DNA from: Streptomyces sp. MP131-18
GTDB taxonomy: Bacteria > Actinomycetota > Actinomycetes > Streptomycetales > Streptomycetaceae
Direction: 5' to 3'
DNA: 64,000 nucleotides
Assembly: GCF_001984575.1 (NCBI RefSeq)
Contig: NZ_LZNS01000001.1
Coordinates: 2,900,872 to 2,964,871, forward strand
Under the pieces are notes generated by a model. It was not told the origin of the DNA, ran no database searches, and saw only the letters and a list, made by a program, of their open reading frames with translations. The translations under genes and the position numbers were made by a program. This document shows positions 34,318-43,677 of this stretch, piece by piece (the stretch's first letter is position 1; each line of letters begins with the position of its first letter).

Positions 34318-34543
34318 TCTACAACCACCCCCCGTACAGCCTGTGTCAGGCCACCGGAGGTGGAAGGCATCTGCCCACGTCTAAGGTGAACCTCAGCGAG
34401 GTGCGTACCTTGGGACAGCAAGGCAGCCGGACGACGAAGTGGTCGGCCCTCACAGTCCGTGTGGGCAAGGTCACCCCTGAGGGCGACTCGTTGCGGGGTG
34501 TCGCCAGTACATAAACTCGCCCTGTTCCAAGGAGGGAGCCATC

Positions 34544-36319
34544 GTGCGCAAGGTGCTCATCGCCAACCGCGGCGAAATCGCGGTCCGGGTCGCCCGGGCC
34601 TGCCGGGACGCCGGTATCGCCAGTGTGGCCGTCTACGCCGAGCCGGACCGGGACGCCGTGCACGCGCGCGCCACCGACGAGGCGTTCGCGCTGGGCGGTG
34701 ACACTCCGGCCGCCAGCTACCTGGACTTCGACAAGGTCCTCAAGGCGGCGGCCGATGCCGGGGCGGACGCCGTCCACCCGGGATACGGATTTCTTTCCGA
34801 GAACGCCGACTTCGCGCAGGCGGTGATCGACACGGGTCTCACCTGGATCGGTCCGCCGCCCGCCGCGATCCGGGCGCTCGGTGACAAGGTCGCCGCGCGG
34901 CACATCGCGCAGCGCGCGGGCGCCCCCCTGGTCGCCGGCACCACCGACCCCGTCTCCGGCGCCGACGAAGTCGTCACGTTCGCCCGCGAACACGGGCTGC
35001 CGGTCGCCATCAAGGCCGCCTTCGGCGGCGGGGGCCGCGGTCTGAAGGTCGCCAGGACGCTGGAGGAGATCCCCGAGCTGTACGACTCGGCGGTCCGCGA
35101 GGCGCAGGTGTCGTTCGGCCGCGGCGAGTGCTTCGTCGAGCGGTACCTGGACCGCCCCCGGCACGTGGAGACGCAGTGCCTCGCCGACACCCACGGGAAC
35201 GTGGTGGTGGTCTCCACCCGCGACTGCTCGCTCCAGCGGCGCCACCAGAAGCTCGTCGAGGAGGCGCCCGCGCCCTACCTGAGCGAGGCGCAGAACGCCG
35301 AGCTGTACGCGGCGTCGAAGGCCATCCTCAAGGAGGCGGGCTATGTCGGCGCCGGCACCTGCGAGTTCCTCGTGGGACAGGACGGCACCATCTCCTTCCT
35401 CGAGGTCAACACCCGTCTCCAGGTGGAGCACCCGGTCACCGAGGAGATCAGCGGCATCGACCTGGTCCGCGAGCAGCTGCGCATCGCCGAGGGCGAGGAG
35501 ATCGGGTACGACGACCCCGCGCTGCGCGGCCACTCCATCGAGTTCCGCATCAACGGCGAGGACCCCGGGCGCAACTTCCTGCCCGCGCCGGGCACCGTCA
35601 CCACGTTCGCCCCGCCGCACGGGCCAGGGGTGCGGGTGGACGCCGGTGTCGAGTCCGGCTCGGTGATCGGCCCGGCCTGGGACTCGCTGCTGGCCAAGCT
35701 GATCATCACCGGCGCGGACCGCAAGCAGGCGCTGGAGCGCGCGGCGCGCGCGCTGGCCGAGTTCCACGTGGAGGGCATGGCGACGGCCCTCCCGTTCCAC
35801 CGCGCGGTGGTGCGCGATCCGGCGTTCGCGCCGGAGCTGGACGGCGGCAAGGGCCCGTTCAGCGTCCACACCCGGTGGATCGAAACGGAGTTCGTCTCGG
35901 CGATCCCGCCGTTCGACGCATCCGCGGGTGCGGACGGCGAGGAGGGCCACGTGCGCGAGACGGTGGTCGTCGAGGTTGGCGGCAAGCGGCTCGAAGTCTC
36001 GCTGCCCGCGACGCTGGCCATGCCGCTGGCGCGCGCCGCGGTCGCGGGGGGCGCTCGCCCGGCGCGGCGCAAGCCCGTCAAGCGCGCCGGCTCCGGCGCG
36101 ACGGGTGAGACGCTGGCCTCGCCCATGCAGGGCACGATCGTGAAGGTCGCCGTCGAGGAGGGGCAACAGGTCGAGGAGGGCGAGCTGATCATCGTCCTGG
36201 AGGCGATGAAGATGGAACAGCCCATCAACGCCCACCGCTCGGGCACGATCGTGGACCTGAAGGCCGACGTCGGCGCCTCCGTCTCCTCCGGCGCCGCCAT
36301 CTGCGGGATCAAGGACTAG
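34544..36319 (+). CDS. accA2: Acetyl/propionyl-CoA carboxylase alpha subunit (biotin carboxylase + BCCP)
   Basis: A 591-residue biotin-containing alpha subunit. Residues 1-450 are the ATP-grasp biotin carboxylase ([46 protein letters not shown]). The C-terminal BCCP domain carries EAMKMEQ, with biotinyl-Lys556. It carboxylates biotin with bicarbonate and ATP and is shared by different beta subunits in Streptomyces. The GTG start at 34544 follows AAGGAGG. The partner genes birA, pccB and pccE lie within 4 kb upstream. Confidence 0.95.
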   Translation: MRKVLIANRGEIAVRVARACRDAGIASVAVYAEPDRDAVHARATDEAFALGGDTPAASYLDFDKVLKAAADAGADAVHPGYGFLSENADFAQAVIDTGLTWIGPPPAAIRALGDKVAARHIAQRAGAPLVAGTTDPVSGADEVVTFAREHGLPVAIKAAFGGGGRGLKVARTLEEIPELYDSAVREAQVSFGRGECFVERYLDRPRHVETQCLADTHGNVVVVSTRDCSLQRRHQKLVEEAPAPYLSEAQNAELYAASKAILKEAGYVGAGTCEFLVGQDGTISFLEVNTRLQVEHPVTEEISGIDLVREQLRIAEGEEIGYDDPALRGHSIEFRINGEDPGRNFLPAPGTVTTFAPPHGPGVRVDAGVESGSVIGPAWDSLLAKLIITGADRKQALERAARALAEFHVEGMATALPFHRAVVRDPAFAPELDGGKGPFSVHTRWIETEFVSAIPPFDASAGADGEEGHVRETVVVEVGGKRLEVSLPATLAMPLARAAVAGGARPARRKPVKRAGSGATGETLASPMQGTIVKVAVEEGQQVEEGELIIVLEAMKMEQPINAHRSGTIVDLKADVGASVSSGAAICGIKD

Positions 36320-36350
36320 GGAAGCACGCCGCCCGAGCAGCGAGCGGTCC

Positions 36351-36428
36351 CACCTCCCCGGGGGCACCTCCCCGGGGGCGCCTCCCCGGGGGCACCTCCC
36401 CGGGGGCACCTCCCCGGGGGCGCCTCCC
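36351..36428. repeat. 14-bp tandem repeat after accA2
   Basis: Five and a half tandem copies of CACCTCCCCGGGGG (third and sixth copies start CG). Each unit contains the self-complementary CCCCGGGG core, so the array can fold into many alternative hairpins. It begins 32 bp after accA2 and is followed by two direct copies of GGGGGAGGAGTCCGG (36440-36470). The 338-bp convergent gap to the DeoR gene holds this array, a terminator hairpin and no gene. It resembles GC-rich intergenic repeats common in Streptomyces. Confidence 0.85.
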
Positions 36429-36600
36429 GGACGGAGTCTGGGGGAGGAGTCCGGGGGAGGAGTCCGGGCACGTGCCGGGACGCCCCGGGGAAGACGGCCC
36501 CGGTCGTACGTCACCCCGCGCCGCGAACGGGCCGCGAACGGGCCGCGCGGCACGGACGCGGCGACCGCACCTGCGCGGGCCGCAGTCGGGTGGGCGGCCC

Positions 36601-36626
36601 GGCTCCGCCCCGGTGGGGGCGGAGCC
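36601..36626. terminator. Bidirectional terminator between accA2 and the DeoR gene
   Basis: GGCTCCGCCCC (36601-36611) and GGGGCGGAGCC (36616-36626) form a perfect 11-bp stem with a GGTG loop. It sits 31 bp from the stop codon of the leftward DeoR gene and in the convergent gap, so it can serve both transcripts. No U-tract, as is usual in this genus. Confidence 0.75.
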
Positions 36627-36657
36627 GCCGGTGGCCTTCCCGACCGGCCTTGAGGCC

Positions 36658-37629
36658 CTACCGACGGCGGGTCGGCGCCAGGTCGGACATACGCTGGCCG
36701 AGCGGTGCGGACGCCGCGAGGCCGGGGTGCACCGCGCCGCGCGGCGCAGGCAGCGGAACGTCCCGCCGCGCGGCCTCGGTGCCGCGGTCGGTCCGCTCGG
36801 CGCGGTCCGTCCGCTCGGCGGGCCCCGCCTTCCCCCCCGCCACGGCGGCGGGGGCGGCCACCGAGATCCGCACGCCCTGGTCGGCCAGGGCCTCGATCTC
36901 CGTGCCCGCCCGTTCGCACTCGGGCGGCGGCTGATCGGTCACGAGCTGCGTGATCAGGTCCGTGGGCACGGTCTGGAAGGCCGTCTCCGCGCCGAGCTTG
37001 GTGTGGTCGGCCAGGACGACCACCTCGGCCGCCGCCCGCACCAGCGCGCGGTCCACGCTCGCGGCAAGCATGTTGGACGTGGACAGGCCGCGGTCGGCCG
37101 TCAGTCCGGAGCCCGACAGGAACGCCCGGCTGACGCGCAGCCCGACGAGCGACTGCTCGGCGCCGCTGCCGACCAGCGCATAGTTGGAGCCGCGCAACGT
37201 CCCCCCCGTCATCACCACCTCCACGCGGTTGGCGTGCGCGAGCGCCTGGGCCACCAGCAGCGAGTTGGTGACGACGGTCAGCCCCGGCACCCGGGCCAGC
37301 CGGCGGGCCAGCTCCTGGGTCGTGGTGCCGGCGCCCACCACGATGGCCTCGCCCTCCCGGACCAGGCCGGCCGCGTACTCCGCGATGGCGGTCTTCTCCG
37401 CCGTCGCGGCCAAGGCCCGCTGGGGAAAGCCCGACTCCCGGGTGAACCCACCCGGCAGGACCGCACCACCGTGTCTGCGGTCCACCAATCCTTCTGCCTC
37501 CAAGGCGCGTACATCGCGCCGAACGGTCACTTCCGAGGTCTGGACAACGCGGGCGAGCTCCCGGAGCGACACGGCTCCGTTGGCGCGCACCATTTCGAGA
37601 ATCATCTGACGACGTTCTGCAGCGAACAC
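36658..37629 (-). CDS. DeoR family transcriptional regulator
   Basis: A 323-residue DeoR/GlpR-type repressor. The N-terminal helix-turn-helix is VSLRELARVVQTSEVTVRRDVRAL, written here by its ends: VSLREL...VRRDVRAL. A sugar-phosphate isomerase-like sensor domain follows (IVVGAGTTTQELAR, VVTNSLLVAQALA, LADHTKLG). Effectors of this family are phosphorylated sugars. About 70 low-complexity residues at the C-terminus are longer than usual. GTG 37629 is chosen to give the conserved start VFAAERRQMIL; ATG 37656 is the alternative. It is a possible but unproven controller of the nearby nucleoside genes. Confidence 0.9.
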   Translation of the reverse strand: MFAAERRQMILEMVRANGAVSLRELARVVQTSEVTVRRDVRALEAEGLVDRRHGGAVLPGGFTRESGFPQRALAATAEKTAIAEYAAGLVREGEAIVVGAGTTTQELARRLARVPGLTVVTNSLLVAQALAHANRVEVVMTGGTLRGSNYALVGSGAEQSLVGLRVSRAFLSGSGLTADRGLSTSNMLAASVDRALVRAAAEVVVLADHTKLGAETAFQTVPTDLITQLVTDQPPPECERAGTEIEALADQGVRISVAAPAAVAGGKAGPAERTDRAERTDRGTEAARRDVPLPAPRGAVHPGLAASAPLGQRMSDLAPTRRR

Positions 37630-37761
37630 GGAACCGACAGTAACCCCAACGACCATCTTGTTTCAGCCGGTTGCGAGGAATTACCGAAGTTGACTATGCG
37701 TACGCCCCCGGCGTGATATATGCCAGGGGCGCATTCGCGTGATACCAGTGGTGACCAGTGC

Positions 37762-39201
37762 CTACTGTTCTTCGGCGAGTTTCCGGGTATGCAGCTGCCG
37801 GGCCGCCTCGGCGATCGACCCGGACAAAGACGGGTACACGGTGAACGCTTTTGCGATCTGTTCCACCGTCAGACTGTTGTCGACCGCGATCGATATGGGG
37901 TGGATCAGCTCGCTCGCCCGCGGCGCGACGACCACGCCGCCGACCACGATCCCGGTACCGGGACGGCAGAACAGCTTGACGAAGCCGTCCCGCACGCCCT
38001 GCATCTTCGCCCGCGGATTGCGCAGCAACGGCAGCTTCACCAGCCGGGCGTCGATCCGCCCCTCGTCCACGTCCTCCTGCGTGTACCCGACGGTGGCGAT
38101 CTCGGGGTCGGTGAAGATGTTGCCCGAGACGGTGTTGAGATCCAGCGGTGCCACCGCGTCGCCCAGGAAGTGGTACATCGCGATCCGGCCCTGCATCGCC
38201 GCCACCGAGGCCAGCGCGAGCACCCCGGTGCAGTCCCCTGCCGCGTACACGCCGGGGGCCGTCGTCCTGGAGACCTTGTCGGTCCAGATGTGACCGGAGT
38301 CCTTCAGCTTGACCCCGGCCTCCTCCAGGCCCATGTCGCTCGTGTTCGGCACGGCGCCGACCGCCATCAGGCAGTGCGTGCCCGAAATGGTCCGCCCGTC
38401 GGACAGCGTGATCTCCACCCGGCCGCCCGCACGTTTCACGGCGGCGGCGCGCGAGCGCGCCATCACGTTCATCCCGCGGCGGCGGAAGACGTCCTCGAGC
38501 ACGGCCGCCGCGTCCGGGTCCTCGCCCGGCAGCACCCGGTCGCGGGAGGAGACCAGCGTGACCCGGGACCCCAGCGCCTGATAGGCGCCCGCGAACTCCG
38601 CGCCCGTCACCCCGGACCCGACCACCACCAGCTCCTCGGGCAGCTCCCCGAGGTCGTAGACCTGCGTCCAGGTGAGGATGCGCTCCCCGTCCGGGCGGGC
38701 GTCGGGCAGCTCCCGCGGCTGGCCGCCGGTGGCGATCAGCACACAGTCCGTCTCCAGGTCCTGCGCCACGCCGTCCGTACCGGTGACGGCGACCCGGCGC
38801 GAACCGTCGGACGCCCGATTGGGCATCAGCCGCGCGCGCCCGCGCAGCACCCGCACGCCGGCGCGCGTCACGGAGGAGGTGATGTCGTGCGACTGGGCGA
38901 GCGCGAGACGCTTCACCCGCCGGTTGACCTTGCCGAGGTCGACGCCGATGCCGCGCACCTCGTCGCCGATGCCGTCGCCGTCGTGATCGATCTCGATGCC
39001 CAGCTCCTCCCGCGAGGAGTCGAAACCGGTCATCACCTCGGCGGTCGCGATCAGGGTCTTGGAAGGGACGCAGTCGGTGAGCACCGACGCGCCCCCGAGG
39101 CCATCGCGATCCACGACGGTCACCTCCGCGCCGAGCTGCGCCGCCACCAGCGCCGCCTCATAGCCGCCGGGTCCGCCACCAATGATCACGATGCGAGTCA
39201 C
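37762..39201 (-). CDS. lpdA: LpdA-type NAD(P)H:quinone dehydrogenase (flavoprotein)
   Basis: A 479-residue FAD/NAD flavoprotein of the lipoamide-dehydrogenase superfamily. FAD motif IVIIGGGPGGYEAAL and NAD motif VVVGSGVTGAEFAGA are clear. The redox site reads GGASVLTDCVPSK, so only Cys44 remains and the first Cys is Ser39. The C-terminal His-Glu dyad is also lost (YPSLSGS instead of HPTLSE). The same losses define mycobacterial LpdA (Rv3303c), which reduces quinones instead of lipoamide. The start is GTG 39201; the upstream frame is not conserved in character. Confidence 0.92.
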   Translation of the reverse strand: MTRIVIIGGGPGGYEAALVAAQLGAEVTVVDRDGLGGASVLTDCVPSKTLIATAEVMTGFDSSREELGIEIDHDGDGIGDEVRGIGVDLGKVNRRVKRLALAQSHDITSSVTRAGVRVLRGRARLMPNRASDGSRRVAVTGTDGVAQDLETDCVLIATGGQPRELPDARPDGERILTWTQVYDLGELPEELVVVGSGVTGAEFAGAYQALGSRVTLVSSRDRVLPGEDPDAAAVLEDVFRRRGMNVMARSRAAAVKRAGGRVEITLSDGRTISGTHCLMAVGAVPNTSDMGLEEAGVKLKDSGHIWTDKVSRTTAPGVYAAGDCTGVLALASVAAMQGRIAMYHFLGDAVAPLDLNTVSGNIFTDPEIATVGYTQEDVDEGRIDARLVKLPLLRNPRAKMQGVRDGFVKLFCRPGTGIVVGGVVVAPRASELIHPISIAVDNSLTVEQIAKAFTVYPSLSGSIAEAARQLHTRKLAEEQ

Positions 39202-39298
39202 CTTTCCAGTGTCTCGTACGACTCGTCCGTTCTCGCCTTTGGCCCCCCGGCGGGCCGGATCTGCCTGCCACGCCCGCCACTCCCGTACGCTCGGGGGC

Positions 39299-39748
39299 AT
39301 GTCGCTCTACGCCGCTTACGCCGGTAACCTCGACCCCCGGTTGATGGCCCGCCGCGCACCGCACTCACCTCTGCGTGGCACCGGCTGGATCACCGGCTGG
39401 CGGCTCACGTTCGGCGGTGAGGAGATGGGCTGGGAGGGCGCCCTGGCGACCGTCGTGGAGGACAACGGCGCGCCGCCCGGCTCCGACGTGTTCGTCGCGC
39501 TCTACGACATCGCCCCCATGGACGAGGACGCGATGGACCGCTGGGAGGGCGTGAGCCTCGGCATCTACCGCCGCACCCGCGTCCAGGTTCACACGCTGGA
39601 CGGTACGGCGGCCGCCTGGGTCTACGTGCTGAACGCGTACGAGGGCGGCCTGCCCTCGGCCCGCTACCTCGGCGAGATCGCCGATGCGGCGGAGGCCGCG
39701 GGCGCACCTCACGACTACGTGATGGAGCTGCGCAAGCGCCCCTGCTGA
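39299..39748 (+). CDS. Gamma-glutamylcyclotransferase-like protein
   Basis: A 149-residue GGCT/AIG2-fold protein, beginning MSLYAAYAGNLDPRLM, which carries the YxxxGNL phosphate-binding-like motif (here YAAYAGNL). The catalytic Glu is likely in DRWEGVSLGIYRR. Family members release 5-oxoproline from gamma-glutamyl peptides or amines. TACGCT ends 7 nt before the ATG, so it is probably leaderless. It is divergent from lpdA, with 97 bp between the starts. Confidence 0.9.
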   Translation: MSLYAAYAGNLDPRLMARRAPHSPLRGTGWITGWRLTFGGEEMGWEGALATVVEDNGAPPGSDVFVALYDIAPMDEDAMDRWEGVSLGIYRRTRVQVHTLDGTAAAWVYVLNAYEGGLPSARYLGEIADAAEAAGAPHDYVMELRKRPC

Positions 39749-39845
39749 CGGCGCGTCCCGCCCGCCCCTGCGCGGCCTCCGCCGCCGGGGGCGTGAGCGG
39801 GCGCACGGTGGATGGCTGTTATGCGCCCCTAGGAACGTCCCGCGT

Positions 39846-39857
39846 CTACGCGCGTAG
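39846..39857. promoter_or_regulatory. CTACGCGCGTAG operator of the purine nucleoside phosphorylase gene
   Basis: A perfect 12-bp palindrome, identical to the ones before deoC (51200) and adenosine deaminase (62080). It lies at the -35 position of a promoter whose -10 is TAGGCT (39870-39875). The GTG start follows 6 nt after that -10, so a repressor here would block RNA polymerase on a leaderless promoter. Confidence 0.75.
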
Positions 39858-39881
39858 GCCGGAACCCGTTAGGCTCGGCGC

Positions 39882-40682
39882 GTGAACGCTTCTGAAATCG
39901 AGGACTCGGCGGACGCCGCGGCTGCACGGGTCCGGGAGTTGACCGGTGTGGCAGCCCACGACGTCGCGCTGGTCATGGGCTCGGGATGGGTCCCGGCCGC
40001 CGATGCGCTGGGGGAGCCGCAGCACGAGTTCCACGTGACCGAGCTGCCCGGCTTCCCCCCGCCGGCCGTCGAGGGTCACGCCGGCAGAGTCCGTTCCCAC
40101 CGGGTGGGGAACAAGCGTGCGCTGGTCTTCCTCGGCCGCACCCACTACTACGAGGGGCGCGGCGTGGCCGCCGTCGCACACGGGGTGCGCACCGCCGTGG
40201 CGGCGGGCTGCAAGACCGTCGTGCTCACCAACGGGTGCGGCGGCCTGCGGGAGGGCATGCGCCCCGGACAGCCCGTGCTGATCAGCGACCACATCAACCT
40301 CACGGCCGCCTCGCCCATCGCCGGGGCCAACTTCGTCGACCTGACGGACCTCTACGCCCCGCGGCTGCGGGCGCTCTGCCGGGAGATCGACCCGACCCTC
40401 GAAGAGGGGGTCTACGTGCAGTTCCCCGGGCCGCACTACGAGACGCCCGCCGAGATCCGCATGGTTCGCGCGATCGGCGGGGACCTGGTCGGCATGTCCA
40501 CCGTTCTCGAAGCCATCGCCGCCCGTGAGGCGGGGGCCGAGGTGCTGGGCATCTCGCTGGTGACCAACCTCGCGGCCGGTCTCACCGGCCAGCCGCTGAG
40601 CCACGAGGAAGTCCTGCGCGCGGGCCGCGACTCCGCGACGCGCATGGGCGCCCTCCTGGCCCGGCTCCTGAACCGCATCTGA
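39882..40682 (+). CDS. Purine-nucleoside phosphorylase
   Basis: A 266-residue trimeric-type (PNP/MTAP class) phosphorylase that cleaves inosine or guanosine and their deoxy forms with phosphate. Seen motifs are [30 protein letters not shown] and [12 protein letters not shown]; the purine-binding Glu and Asn regions are [13 protein letters not shown] and SLVTNLAAG. The start is GTG 39882, preceded by TAGGCT-N6 without a ribosome binding site. The phosphosugar mutase follows after 71 bp and is probably in the same operon. Confidence 0.93.
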   Translation: MNASEIEDSADAAAARVRELTGVAAHDVALVMGSGWVPAADALGEPQHEFHVTELPGFPPPAVEGHAGRVRSHRVGNKRALVFLGRTHYYEGRGVAAVAHGVRTAVAAGCKTVVLTNGCGGLREGMRPGQPVLISDHINLTAASPIAGANFVDLTDLYAPRLRALCREIDPTLEEGVYVQFPGPHYETPAEIRMVRAIGGDLVGMSTVLEAIAAREAGAEVLGISLVTNLAAGLTGQPLSHEEVLRAGRDSATRMGALLARLLNRI

Positions 40683-40753
40683 ACGTCCCCGCCCCGCACG
40701 CCCACGAACGACGACACGAACGACGACGACACGAACGGGACAGTCGAGACGCG

Positions 40754-42517
40754 ATGGCGAACGAGCTGATCACGCGGGCCCGCGCCTGGCTCGCCGAGGA
40801 CCCGGACCCGGAAACCCGCGCGGAGCTGGCCGCGCTCATCTCCGAGGCCGAGTCGGAGGAACGGCCCGCCGACGTTCCCGGCGGCGCGCCCGACGTGCCC
40901 GGCGGCGCGCCGGCCACCGCGGAGCTGGCCGCGCGGTTCTCCGGCACGCTCCAGTTCGGCACGGCCGGCCTGCGCGGCGAGATGGGCGCGGGCCCGATGC
41001 GCATGAACCGCACCGTCGTCATCCGGGCAGCGGCCGGCCTCGCCGCGTACCTGCGCGCCCAGGCGCGGAACGCCGAGGGGGCGGCCGCCGGCCCTGGACT
41101 CGTCGTCATCGGCTACGACGCCAGACACCGGAGCGCCGACTTCGCCAGGGACACGGCCGCCGTCGTCACGGGCGCCGGGCTGCGCGCGGCGCTGCTGCCG
41201 CGCCCGCTGCCGACGCCGGTCCTCGCGTTCGCCATCCGTCACCTCGGAGCGGTCGCCGGGGTCGCCGTGACCGCGAGCCACAACCCGCCGCAAGACAACG
41301 GGTACAAGGTCTACCTCGGCGACGGCAGCCAGATCGTGCCGCCCGCCGACGCCGCCATCGCGGACGAGATCGCCGCCGTCGGCGCGCCCGCCGACGTGCC
41401 GCGGCCCGCGGCGGGCTGGGAGGTCCTGGGCGAGGAGATCGTGGCGGCGTACCTGGCCAGGACGGCGGCGGCACTCGCGCCCGGCTCGCCGCGTGCCGCC
41501 ACGGCGGTGTACACGCCGCTGCACGGCGTCGGGCAGTCCGTGCTGACCGCCGCGTTCGCCGGGGCCGGTTTCCCCGCACCGGTCGAGGTGCCCGAACAGG
41601 CGGCGCCCGATCCGGACTTCCCCACCGTCGCGTTCCCCAACCCGGAGGAGCCTGGCGCCATGGACCTGGCGCTGGCGCGCGCCCGCGCGACCGTTCCGCG
41701 GCCCGATCTGCTGATCGCCAACGACCCGGACGCGGACCGCTGCGCCGTCGGCATCCCCGATCCGGGCGCGGACGGCGGCTGGCGCATGCTGCGAGGTGAC
41801 GAGTTGGGCGCGCTCCTCGCGCACCACCTCGTGCGCCGGGGCGTGCGCGGTACGTTCGCCACGTCGATCGTCTCGTCCTCCCTGACGGGCCGCATCGCGG
41901 AGGCGGCCGGGCTGCCGTTCCGCGAGACGCTGACCGGCTTCAAGTGGCTCGCGCGCGTTCCCGGGCTCGGCTTCGCCTACGAGGAGGCGCTCGGCTACTG
42001 CGTCGACCCGGCCGGGGTCCGCGACAAGGACGGCATCACGGCGGCCCTGTGCGCCGCCGAACTGGCCGCCGGGCTGAAGGCGGAGGGCCGCACGCCCGCC
42101 GACGTGCTCGACGAACTCGCGCTCGCCCACGGGCTGCACGCCACCGACCAGCTGTCGGTGCGCGTCCCTGACCTGTCCCTGATCGCCGGGGCGATGCGGC
42201 GGCTGCGCGCCCGGCCACCGCGCGAGCTGGCCGGTCTTGCCGTCACGCGCGCCGAGGATCTGGCGGAGGGCGCCGGCGAGCTGCCCCCGACGGACGGGCT
42301 GCGCTACACGCTGGGCGGCGGGGGCGAGGTCTCCGCGGCCCGGGTGATCGTGCGGCCCAGCGGAACGGAGCCGAAGCTGAAGGCGTACGTCGAGGTGGTG
42401 CTGCCGGTGTCCGCGCGCGAGGACCTGCCGGGGGCCCGGGCCGCGGCCGCCGCGGTGCTGCGGCGCGTGTCGGAGGACCTGCGCGACGCGCTGGGCCTGG
42501 TGCCGCCCGTCGGGTGA
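40754..42517 (+). CDS. Phosphosugar mutase (phosphoglucomutase/phosphomannomutase/phosphopentomutase type)
   Basis: A 587-residue alpha-D-phosphohexomutase. The catalytic phosphoserine loop is TASHNPPQDNGYK, the metal loop is NDPDADRCAV, and the phosphate-binding loop is RPSGTEPK. Its length and placement after purine nucleoside phosphorylase and near deoC suggest conversion of ribose-1-phosphate or deoxyribose-1-phosphate to the 5-phosphate, but hexose mutase activity cannot be excluded. A short internal duplication, DVPGGAPDVPGGAPA, lies near residue 40. It lacks the CTACGCGCGTAG motif of its own. Confidence 0.9.
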   Translation: MANELITRARAWLAEDPDPETRAELAALISEAESEERPADVPGGAPDVPGGAPATAELAARFSGTLQFGTAGLRGEMGAGPMRMNRTVVIRAAAGLAAYLRAQARNAEGAAAGPGLVVIGYDARHRSADFARDTAAVVTGAGLRAALLPRPLPTPVLAFAIRHLGAVAGVAVTASHNPPQDNGYKVYLGDGSQIVPPADAAIADEIAAVGAPADVPRPAAGWEVLGEEIVAAYLARTAAALAPGSPRAATAVYTPLHGVGQSVLTAAFAGAGFPAPVEVPEQAAPDPDFPTVAFPNPEEPGAMDLALARARATVPRPDLLIANDPDADRCAVGIPDPGADGGWRMLRGDELGALLAHHLVRRGVRGTFATSIVSSSLTGRIAEAAGLPFRETLTGFKWLARVPGLGFAYEEALGYCVDPAGVRDKDGITAALCAAELAAGLKAEGRTPADVLDELALAHGLHATDQLSVRVPDLSLIAGAMRRLRARPPRELAGLAVTRAEDLAEGAGELPPTDGLRYTLGGGGEVSAARVIVRPSGTEPKLKAYVEVVLPVSAREDLPGARAAAAAVLRRVSEDLRDALGLVPPVG

Positions 42518-42605
42518 CACGGCGGGCCCCTTTCGTGTGGGCGGCGCGTCCGCGCAGGCGGGGCCGTTTCGACAGGACGCGCCGCGGCCGGGCAGGATCG
42601 CCCGC

Positions 42606-43592
42606 ATGGCATCCCCCACCACCCAGGTTTCCGTCGGCGCCGTCGGCACCGTCGCCGCGCGGCGCACCGAGCGGGCCGTGCGCCTGGCCACCGCCGCGGG
42701 CCGTGAACTCGGCCTGCGGCCGAAGGACCCGCGCGTGCTGTACGACGTCTTCAACGTGCTGGTGCACCTCGCCCCGGAGCCGGTGGTCGTTCGGGTGCCG
42801 TCGCTCGTGCTGTCCTCCGCGGAGGAGCAGGGGGTGAAGCAACGGCGGGAACTGGCCGTCGCGGGCTGGCTCGCCGACACCGGCGCCCCGGTCGTGCGCC
42901 CCAGCCCGCTGGTGCCGCGGGAGCCCGTGGTGTGCGAGGGGACCTCGATGACGTGCTGGGAGTTCGTCGACGAGAAGGACCGGCTCACCGTCGAGGAGAT
43001 GGCGGCGGCCGGCCCGGAACGGCTCGCGGGGCGGTTCGCCGAGGGGGCGGGCTGGGCCGCCGGGCTGCACGAGCGGCTCGCCGCCTATCCCGGGGCGGAC
43101 GACCTGCCCATGCTGACGCCGCTCGTTCCCGGCACCGGCACGATGCTGGCCGAGCTGCGGAAGCGGCCGCAGTTCCTCACCACCGCCGACCTCGACCGGG
43201 CGGCGGCGGAGTACGCGGCCGCGGAGGACTTCGTGGCGGACCCGGCGGCGTACTTCCCCGGCGTGCGGCTCCAGCCCCTGCACGGCGACGCGCCCGGTTA
43301 CAACGTCCTGCGGACCGCGGACGGTCATCTCTTCTGCGATTTCGAGGACGCCACGTACGGACCGGTGGAGTGGGACCTCACCCAGGTGGGCGCCACGGGC
43401 GTCGAGGCGTACGAACGCGCCTCCGGCGTGCGCCTCGACCGTGCCCTGCTCGGCCTGCTGGACGGGGCCCGGCTGCTCCAGACCGTGGGCGCGCTGGCGC
43501 TCGTGCCGATGATGCCGGAGCTGGCATCGATGCTCGAACCGGCCATCGAGCAGTGGCGGGCGCGCGAGCCGCTGACGGTGGTGAAGGCCTGA
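42606..43592 (+). CDS. Aminoglycoside phosphotransferase (APH)-fold kinase
   Basis: A 328-residue APH/choline-kinase family protein. The catalytic loop is LQPLHGDAPGYNVLRT (Asp and Asn of HGDxxxxN), and the metal Asp is in FCDFEDATYGPVEWDL. A Gly-poor N-lobe with VVVRVPS supplies the ATP site. It phosphorylates a small molecule; antibiotic inactivation is one possibility but most chromosomal members are metabolic kinases. ATG 42606 has CAGGAT 7 nt upstream and no ribosome binding site. It is 93 nt behind the mutase gene and precedes a drug exporter. Confidence 0.85.
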   Translation: MASPTTQVSVGAVGTVAARRTERAVRLATAAGRELGLRPKDPRVLYDVFNVLVHLAPEPVVVRVPSLVLSSAEEQGVKQRRELAVAGWLADTGAPVVRPSPLVPREPVVCEGTSMTCWEFVDEKDRLTVEEMAAAGPERLAGRFAEGAGWAAGLHERLAAYPGADDLPMLTPLVPGTGTMLAELRKRPQFLTTADLDRAAAEYAAAEDFVADPAAYFPGVRLQPLHGDAPGYNVLRTADGHLFCDFEDATYGPVEWDLTQVGATGVEAYERASGVRLDRALLGLLDGARLLQTVGALALVPMMPELASMLEPAIEQWRAREPLTVVKA

Positions 43593-43647
43593 CGCCGGGC
43601 GCACAAATGCGTGGACGCGGCCGTCCGGGCCTGGCTAGGCTGCGCCC

Positions 43648-43677
43648 ATGTCCAGCCCCGAGGCGTCAAGACGCTAG
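43648..43677 (+). CDS. Predicted nine-codon leader peptide MSSPEASRR
   Basis: ATG 43648 opens MSSPEASRR and stops at TAG 43675-43677. TAGGCT (43636-43641) ends 6 nt before the ATG and TGGACG stands 18 bp further upstream, giving a promoter that starts transcription at the ATG itself. Immediately at the stop codon a perfect 9-bp hairpin begins. Short leader peptides followed by hairpins control CmlA- and Cat-type chloramphenicol resistance elsewhere. This one stands in front of a Cml-like exporter. Coding is inferred only. Confidence 0.55.
   Translation: MSSPEASRR

Noticed and set aside
34381..34396. Partial match to a DmdR/IdeR iron box (TAAGGTGAACCT...)
   Set aside because: Only one half-site matches and no iron-related gene follows.
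34299..34514. 71-codon TTG-started ORF upstream of accA2
   Set aside because: Third-position GC is far below that of real genes here, no ribosome binding site is seen, and the region looks like a promoter and leader.
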